This document shows positions 14,514-18,169 of a DNA stretch of 18,169 bases, in pieces. The notes beneath the pieces are model-generated. The model ran no database searches and was not told the DNA's origin. It worked only from the letters and a program-made list of their open reading frames with translations. This DNA is from Sedimentisphaerales bacterium (GTDB taxonomy: Bacteria > Planctomycetota > Phycisphaerae > Sedimentisphaerales > SG8-4), in NCBI GenBank assembly GCA_016928975.1, contig JAFGJR010000061.1:1-18169 (forward strand), written 5' to 3'. The position numbers and the translations under genes were made by a program. How positions within the stretch are numbered: the first letter of the stretch is position 1; each line of letters opens with the position of its first letter.

Positions 14514-15260
14514 ATGGCCAAAGACTCGTTTTACGATCATTTTCAGCAAGATAAGCCCACGAAAGCGGGCGCTCGGTTGAGTTCCGCCATGTGCCGGCGA
14601 ATCTTCGATTTCGCCGGGATAGCCCGCGGCAAGAGAGTCCTGGAAATCGGGCCGGGCCGCGGGGTTTTTGCGGACATCTGCCTGGGCTCCGGTGTCGAGT
14701 ACGCCGCCATCGAGGCCAACCAGGCAATGGCGGAGTCGCTGCGCAGGCGGGGGGCCGAGGTCGCTGAGGCAAGAGTGCCTCCACTGCCGCCGCTCAATCG
14801 CAGGTTCGACTTCGTCGTCATGATCAACGTGCTGGAGCATATGAACGACATGCGGGATGCCCTGCAACTGGCGCAGCAGATTCGCGAGCATCTGGTGCCC
14901 GGCGGCCGGCTCGTCGTGTGCTCGCCGGACTACCTGAACATGCGGGCGCATTTCTTCAACTGCGATTTCTCTCACAACTACGTCACGACGCAGCGCCGCC
15001 TTGCCCAGTTGTTCATCAGCGCCGGCTACGACGGCATGCGGAGCGGCTATCTGGCCGGGCCATTCTCTGGGATCCTCGCCATTCTCGTCGCGTGCCTGGT
15101 TGCACGTCTGCCGTTCGGGATGCTCCACGCGTGGTGGCCGGGCCGCCGTCTGTTCTCGAAGCTGTACAAGATCCAGTTGTCCCTGTCACGCAAGGTGCTG
15201 ATCGTCGGCGAGAACAGGGGCGAGCCCAACGGGGCACGTGAGCGTGAGTCGTATGAATGA
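14514..15260 (+). CDS. Class I SAM-dependent methyltransferase
   Basis: 248-residue methyltransferase without a zinc ribbon. Motif I is VLEIGPGRG (42-50), the beta-2 acidic residue is E67 in YAAIEANQ, and FVVMINVLEHMND (100-112) and HLVPGGRLVVCSPDYLNM follow. The stretch FSGILAILVACLVARLPFG is hydrophobic enough for membrane association, consistent with a lipid-linked glycan substrate. The ATG follows the previous stop by 22 bp, with a modest AGGA about 8-10 nt upstream. The C-terminus, after SRKVLIVGENRG, is hydrophilic and overlaps the next gene. It is the fourth methyltransferase in the operon. Confidence 0.87.
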   Translation: MAKDSFYDHFQQDKPTKAGARLSSAMCRRIFDFAGIARGKRVLEIGPGRGVFADICLGSGVEYAAIEANQAMAESLRRRGAEVAEARVPPLPPLNRRFDFVVMINVLEHMNDMRDALQLAQQIREHLVPGGRLVVCSPDYLNMRAHFFNCDFSHNYVTTQRRLAQLFISAGYDGMRSGYLAGPFSGILAILVACLVARLPFGMLHAWWPGRRLFSKLYKIQLSLSRKVLIVGENRGEPNGARERESYE

Positions 15261-16269
15261 CACCGCCCGCAAGATCGTTCGACTCGTCCTGCGATTGACT
15301 GTGACGGCGGCCCTGCTCTGGTGGGTAGCCGGCCGGATCGACTTCGGCCAATTCTGGCAGGCGGCCCACGCCACGCGCTGGCAGTTCGTTGTCGCCACGT
15401 GGCTGCTCACCGCGTCGTTCTCGCTCGTGCAGTCCGCCGCGCTGCAAGTGATCCTGCGCAAGCAGAATTGTCACGTCCGCCTCAATACCCTTTTCGGCGC
15501 CAGCGCGATCACGGCGCTTTACAGTCTCATCCTGCCGGGCATCCTCAGCACGGGCGTCAAGTGGTACGTCCTCAAGCGGGACACGGGCAAGGGTAGCCAG
15601 GTCTTCAGCAGCATGGTTTATAACCAGATAGCTCTGTTCGTCACGGTTGCGACCATTGGCTTGATCGCTGTGCTGGCGGTCGACCCCGTGCGGATGCTGG
15701 ATGTTGCTCCAGGGCAAGGGCAGACATTCCATTTGTTGGCCGCCGTGCTGCTTGGCGGAACTGTACTGTTCACATGTCTGCTGCTGAACACGCATACCGG
15801 GGGGGCGCTCACGCGGGTGCTCGACCGTTTGGTGCGCCCGCTGCCCCACCAGGTACGCCTCAAAGTTCAGGAGATGCTTCAACAGATTGCGGCCTTTCAG
15901 AGCGCCGGTCCGGTGTTTCACTCGAAGGTCGCGGGGATCAACGCCGTGGCGACACTTCTGCTCGGCGTTCCCGCGTACATCTTTGCAGCATGGGCCGCTG
16001 GCTTTTCCGTGCCGCCGGGCGTTTCCGTCTTTCTGCACGCCGGGGTGTACGTACTCAGCAAACTGCCGGTGACGGTCGCGAACCTCGGTCTTCGTGAGAT
16101 GACCCTCGTCGGGGTTCTGACGGGATATGGGATCAGTGCCTCATCGGCCCTGTTGATGTCGATGGTTCTCTTTTCTGCGCAACTGTCTCTGGCGGCGCTT
16201 GGAGGAGGCTATCAACTGTTCTGGCCAGGCGCAGCAGCGAAACGGGCTTCCGGGAGGGGGGGGCATTGA
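15253..16269 (+). CDS. LPG_synthase_TM / UPF0104 family membrane protein
   Basis: 338-residue integral membrane protein of the family that includes the flippase-like transmembrane part of MprF (lysylphosphatidylglycerol synthase) and archaeal AglD-type proteins. Features: a first helix near LTVTAALLWWVAG, a second in FVVATWLLTASFSLVQSAAL, the LYSLILPGILSTGVKWYVLKR block (the family's PGR/GD-type loop region), further helices to LGGGYQLFW, and the late VLSKLPVTVANLGLREMTLVGVL segment typical of the family. No soluble aminoacyl-transfer domain is attached. In glycan operons such proteins are suspected lipid or lipid-linked-sugar translocators. The ATG at 15253 is chosen; GTG codons at 15238 and 15244 are alternatives, and all overlap the methyltransferase stop. 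It ends the operon. Confidence 0.88.
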   Translation: MNDTARKIVRLVLRLTVTAALLWWVAGRIDFGQFWQAAHATRWQFVVATWLLTASFSLVQSAALQVILRKQNCHVRLNTLFGASAITALYSLILPGILSTGVKWYVLKRDTGKGSQVFSSMVYNQIALFVTVATIGLIAVLAVDPVRMLDVAPGQGQTFHLLAAVLLGGTVLFTCLLLNTHTGGALTRVLDRLVRPLPHQVRLKVQEMLQQIAAFQSAGPVFHSKVAGINAVATLLLGVPAYIFAAWAAGFSVPPGVSVFLHAGVYVLSKLPVTVANLGLREMTLVGVLTGYGISASSALLMSMVLFSAQLSLAALGGGYQLFWPGAAAKRASGRGGH

Positions 16270-16294
16270 GTACAGGCGGAAACGACAATCCTTC

Positions 16295-16329
16295 TTGACA
16301 GCGCGCCATGATCTGTGGTATAGCTATAC
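16295..16329 (+). promoter_or_regulatory. Promoter with palindromic -10 region for the propeller/beta-helix gene
   Basis: A perfect -35 TTGACA (16295-16300) is followed after 18 bp by TATAGC (16319-16324). The -10 box lies within the perfect 12-bp palindrome GTATAGCTATAC (16318-16329), a good place for a repressor to bind. The transcript would start near 16331, leaving a leader of about 50 nt with GGAGAG just before the ATG at 16381. Promoter well supported by the -35 box; operator role inferred. Confidence 0.55.
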
Positions 16330-16380
16330 AAAGCGAAGTCACAGATGCTGATGGTCCAGATCGACGGAAAGGAGAGAACC

Positions 16381-18087
16381 ATGCGAGGAAGATCGTTCGT
16401 TCTGTTGGGGGTGCTGACCGTGTGCGCACTGGTGCCGGTTGTATCGGCTGGCTGGACGGAACCCGAGCGGGTGACAGAGGTGAATCTGGAAAATGCGGAG
16501 GAATGGTCACCCTTTCTTTCCTTCGATGGACGGACTCTGTACTTCACACGGGTGCGAAGCCCGCAGTCGTACTACGGGCGGATTTATCAGGCGACGCGTG
16601 CTGCGCCTGACGGTCTGTTCACTGCGGTCGAGCAGGTTCCTGGACCTTTGAATACCTTGTCCGGGCACGTGGTGTGCGAGTGGGTTTCACCGGATGACTT
16701 GCGAATGTACTATCACAGCGAGGTGGAAGGTACTTTCTCGTTGATGGTCAGTGAGCGGCAGTCTGTGGATGACGCGTGGCCCTGGGGTCGAGGAATCGAC
16801 GAACTGAACTCGCTGGGCCGGCGGCTGCAGATGCCGAGGCTGACAGCCGACGAGTGTGTTGTGGTCTTTGCCGCCAGCGATATTGTGGGGGGGCGGGGCG
16901 ATTACGATCTCTGGATGGCCGACCGGCCCGACCGGCTCTCACCCTTTGGGAATGTCACCAACCTGACCTCACTGGACACGGCGTCGGGAGAAACTGGACC
17001 GTATCTCTCGCCCGACGGGCTCCACCTCTACTTCTCCGCGAATCCCACGGGGCTCTACCAGCTATTCGTGGCGGAGCGCAGGAGCCGGAGGGAACCATTC
17101 GGTGAGCCGGTTCACCTGCCCTGTTTCGATACGCCGGGTGGCAATAGCTTTCACCCCTGCCTGGCAAGCGACGGTTCGGTGTTCTACTTCGTCAGCATGG
17201 GCCAGGATCGGGCCACCGCTGATATCATGGTTTCGTACTATGCGCCCGACTACTTTGTAGATGTGGTCAACGGCATGGATGAGAATGATGGTCTGAGCCC
17301 CCGGGCGGCCTTGGCCACCATTCAGAGAGCGATCGACCTGGCACGGGATGGGGATTTGATCAATGTCTTTCCAGGCATTTATCGCGAGGAACTCAGTTTC
17401 CTCGGCAAGGCGATCACCGTGCAGAGCATTGGCGACGCGGCGGTTATCGAGGCGCCGGGCGGGTTGGGCGTGTCCTTCTACATGGGGGAAGGGCACGATG
17501 CCGTATTGCGGAATATCGTAGTTGCCAATAGCTACATTGGAGTCCTTTGCGCGCGCAGTTCACCGACCATTGCGAACGTCACGGTCACGGGCAATGTCTA
17601 CGGCGCAGAAGCCTACGGCGGGAGTCAGCCGCGGATCGGCAACAGTATCTTCTGGGGCAATGCCGAGAGCGATCTCTATGGCTGCCAGGCGACGTACAGT
17701 TGCGTCGAACGCGGTAGTGAGGGACTGGGCAACTTCAGTCGTGATCCGCTGTTCGTGGATGCGGAGAATGGAGACTACCACGTGCGAAGTGTACGGGGGC
17801 GGTACTGGCCCGAGCATGACGTCTGGGTGCTCGACGACGTGACGAGTCCCTGCATTGATGCAGGCGATCCGGCGGCTGATTTCTCCGCCGAGCGGAAGCC
17901 CAACGGTGGCCGATTGAACGTCGGCGCCCACGGCGGGACCGCCTACGCGGAAATGAGCGAGGCCCCGTTCTTCGGCGACGTCAACGGCGACGGCATCTTC
18001 GACGCCAACGACTACTGTCTCTTCACGGAGCTGTGGGAGGAGCACGTAGACCCGAAGCCACCTACCACGACCACAAGGAAACGCTGA
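16381..18087 (+). CDS. Secreted beta-propeller / beta-helix protein with dockerin-like end
   Basis: 568-residue exported protein. Residues 1-23 form a signal peptide (MRGRSFVLLG...PVVSA). Residues 25-287 carry PD40/TolB-like propeller repeats (EEWSPFLSFDGRTLYF, GPYLSPDGLHLYFSA, FHPCLASDGSVFYF). A DUF1565-like right-handed beta-helix follows: YFVDVVNGMDENDGLSPRAA (291-310), then AIDLARDGDLINVFPGIYRE, then turns to about 500. KPNGGRLNVGAHGGTA (506-521) is a block common in planctomycete surface proteins. The end has one dockerin-type Ca loop, GDVNGDGIFDANDY (532-545), where a full dockerin has two. The tail is TTTTRKR, with no PEP-CTERM or other sorting signal. The ATG at 16381 has GGAGAG at correct spacing; an ATG at 16345 is in frame but lacks one. 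Possible roles are polysaccharide binding or cleavage; no catalytic residues are assignable. Confidence 0.85.
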   Translation: MRGRSFVLLGVLTVCALVPVVSAGWTEPERVTEVNLENAEEWSPFLSFDGRTLYFTRVRSPQSYYGRIYQATRAAPDGLFTAVEQVPGPLNTLSGHVVCEWVSPDDLRMYYHSEVEGTFSLMVSERQSVDDAWPWGRGIDELNSLGRRLQMPRLTADECVVVFAASDIVGGRGDYDLWMADRPDRLSPFGNVTNLTSLDTASGETGPYLSPDGLHLYFSANPTGLYQLFVAERRSRREPFGEPVHLPCFDTPGGNSFHPCLASDGSVFYFVSMGQDRATADIMVSYYAPDYFVDVVNGMDENDGLSPRAALATIQRAIDLARDGDLINVFPGIYREELSFLGKAITVQSIGDAAVIEAPGGLGVSFYMGEGHDAVLRNIVVANSYIGVLCARSSPTIANVTVTGNVYGAEAYGGSQPRIGNSIFWGNAESDLYGCQATYSCVERGSEGLGNFSRDPLFVDAENGDYHVRSVRGRYWPEHDVWVLDDVTSPCIDAGDPAADFSAERKPNGGRLNVGAHGGTAYAEMSEAPFFGDVNGDGIFDANDYCLFTELWEEHVDPKPPTTTTRKR

Positions 18088-18118
18088 GGGAAGGCGACCA
18101 TTCGTAGGTCGTCGACGA

Positions 18119-18169
18119 TCAGTAGTCTTTGAACGACCGCATCCACGCCGGCCAGTCCTCCGGGTGCAC
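18119..18169 (-). CDS. C-terminal fragment of a leftward gene cut by the window edge
   Basis: The minus strand is open from the window edge to a TGA at 18119-18121 and ends in HPEDWPAWMRSFKDY. This is a protein-like, Trp-rich tail, unlike the Arg/Pro/Ala-rich shadow frames elsewhere. It would converge on the propeller/beta-helix gene, leaving 31 bp between the two stops. Seventeen codons are too few to name a family or be certain. Confidence 0.35.
   Translation of the reverse strand: MHPEDWPAWMRSFKDY

Noticed and set aside
15016..16038. 340-residue minus-strand open frame opposite the membrane protein gene
   Set aside because: Charged, motif-free shadow; the plus-strand frame is a regular multi-helix membrane protein.
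18088..18118. Terminator after the propeller/beta-helix gene
   Set aside because: The GTCGAC palindrome there is too short and has no T-tract.

Overview
The window looks like a chromosome segment of a Planctomycetota bacterium, probably class Phycisphaerae. The basis is the high-GC coding DNA, the secreted protein at the right end (PD40-like beta-propeller, DUF1565-like beta-helix, a PNGGR-x-N-x-GA-x-GGTA repeat and a lone dockerin-type Ca-binding loop), the many degenerate intergenic repeats, and loosely packed accessory genes beside one tight operon. No taxonomic marker gene is present, so this is inference.

Left part (1-2504): a leftward gene for an exported caspase-like (peptidase C14) protein that stops only 44 residues after its catalytic Cys, with a clear sigma70-type promoter. 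It is followed by about 1 kb without a convincing gene. That stretch holds two degenerate copies of a G-rich repeat (1662-1690 and 2167-2195) on either side of a perfect 22-bp inverted repeat (1917-1938 / 1992-2013).

Middle-left (2505-6385): a rightward AAA_14/DUF4143 ATPase gene with a palindrome just upstream of its start. It overlaps by 47 bp, tail to tail, a leftward pair: a signal-peptide metallophosphoesterase with an Fn3-like N-terminal domain, and a secreted TIM-barrel protein of the DUF4832 type. The pair probably handles extracytoplasmic phosphate esters or glycans.

Main region (6674-16269): a rightward, nearly gapless operon for a surface glycan or glycolipid. Order: GtrB/DPM1-like GT2 (polyprenyl-phosphate sugar synthase), GT-C membrane glycosyltransferase, SAM methyltransferase, GT4, GT2, two zinc-ribbon SAM methyltransferases in tandem, a fourth SAM methyltransferase, and a multi-pass protein of the LPG_synthase_TM (UPF0104) family. 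Translational coupling (ATGA or longer overlaps) joins five of the eight junctions. The first GT2 would load a sugar onto polyprenyl phosphate and the GT-C enzyme would use it on the outer face. The GT4 and second GT2 would extend a cytoplasmic glycan, and four methyltransferases could methylate the product. No Wzx, Wzy, ABC exporter or priming transferase lies inside the window. Two repeat families intrude here: one supplies the C-terminus of the first GT2 and the N-terminus of the GT-C enzyme, and a twin-hairpin element carries the stop codon of the first methyltransferase.

Right end (16295-18169): a promoter with a 12-bp palindrome at its -10 box drives the secreted propeller/beta-helix gene. 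The last bases appear to hold the C-terminus of a leftward gene cut by the window edge.

No rRNA, tRNA, CRISPR array, transposase or phage gene was seen. The most interesting system is the methyltransferase-rich glycan operon. Its enzyme families are known, but this combination and its product are not something I can name.
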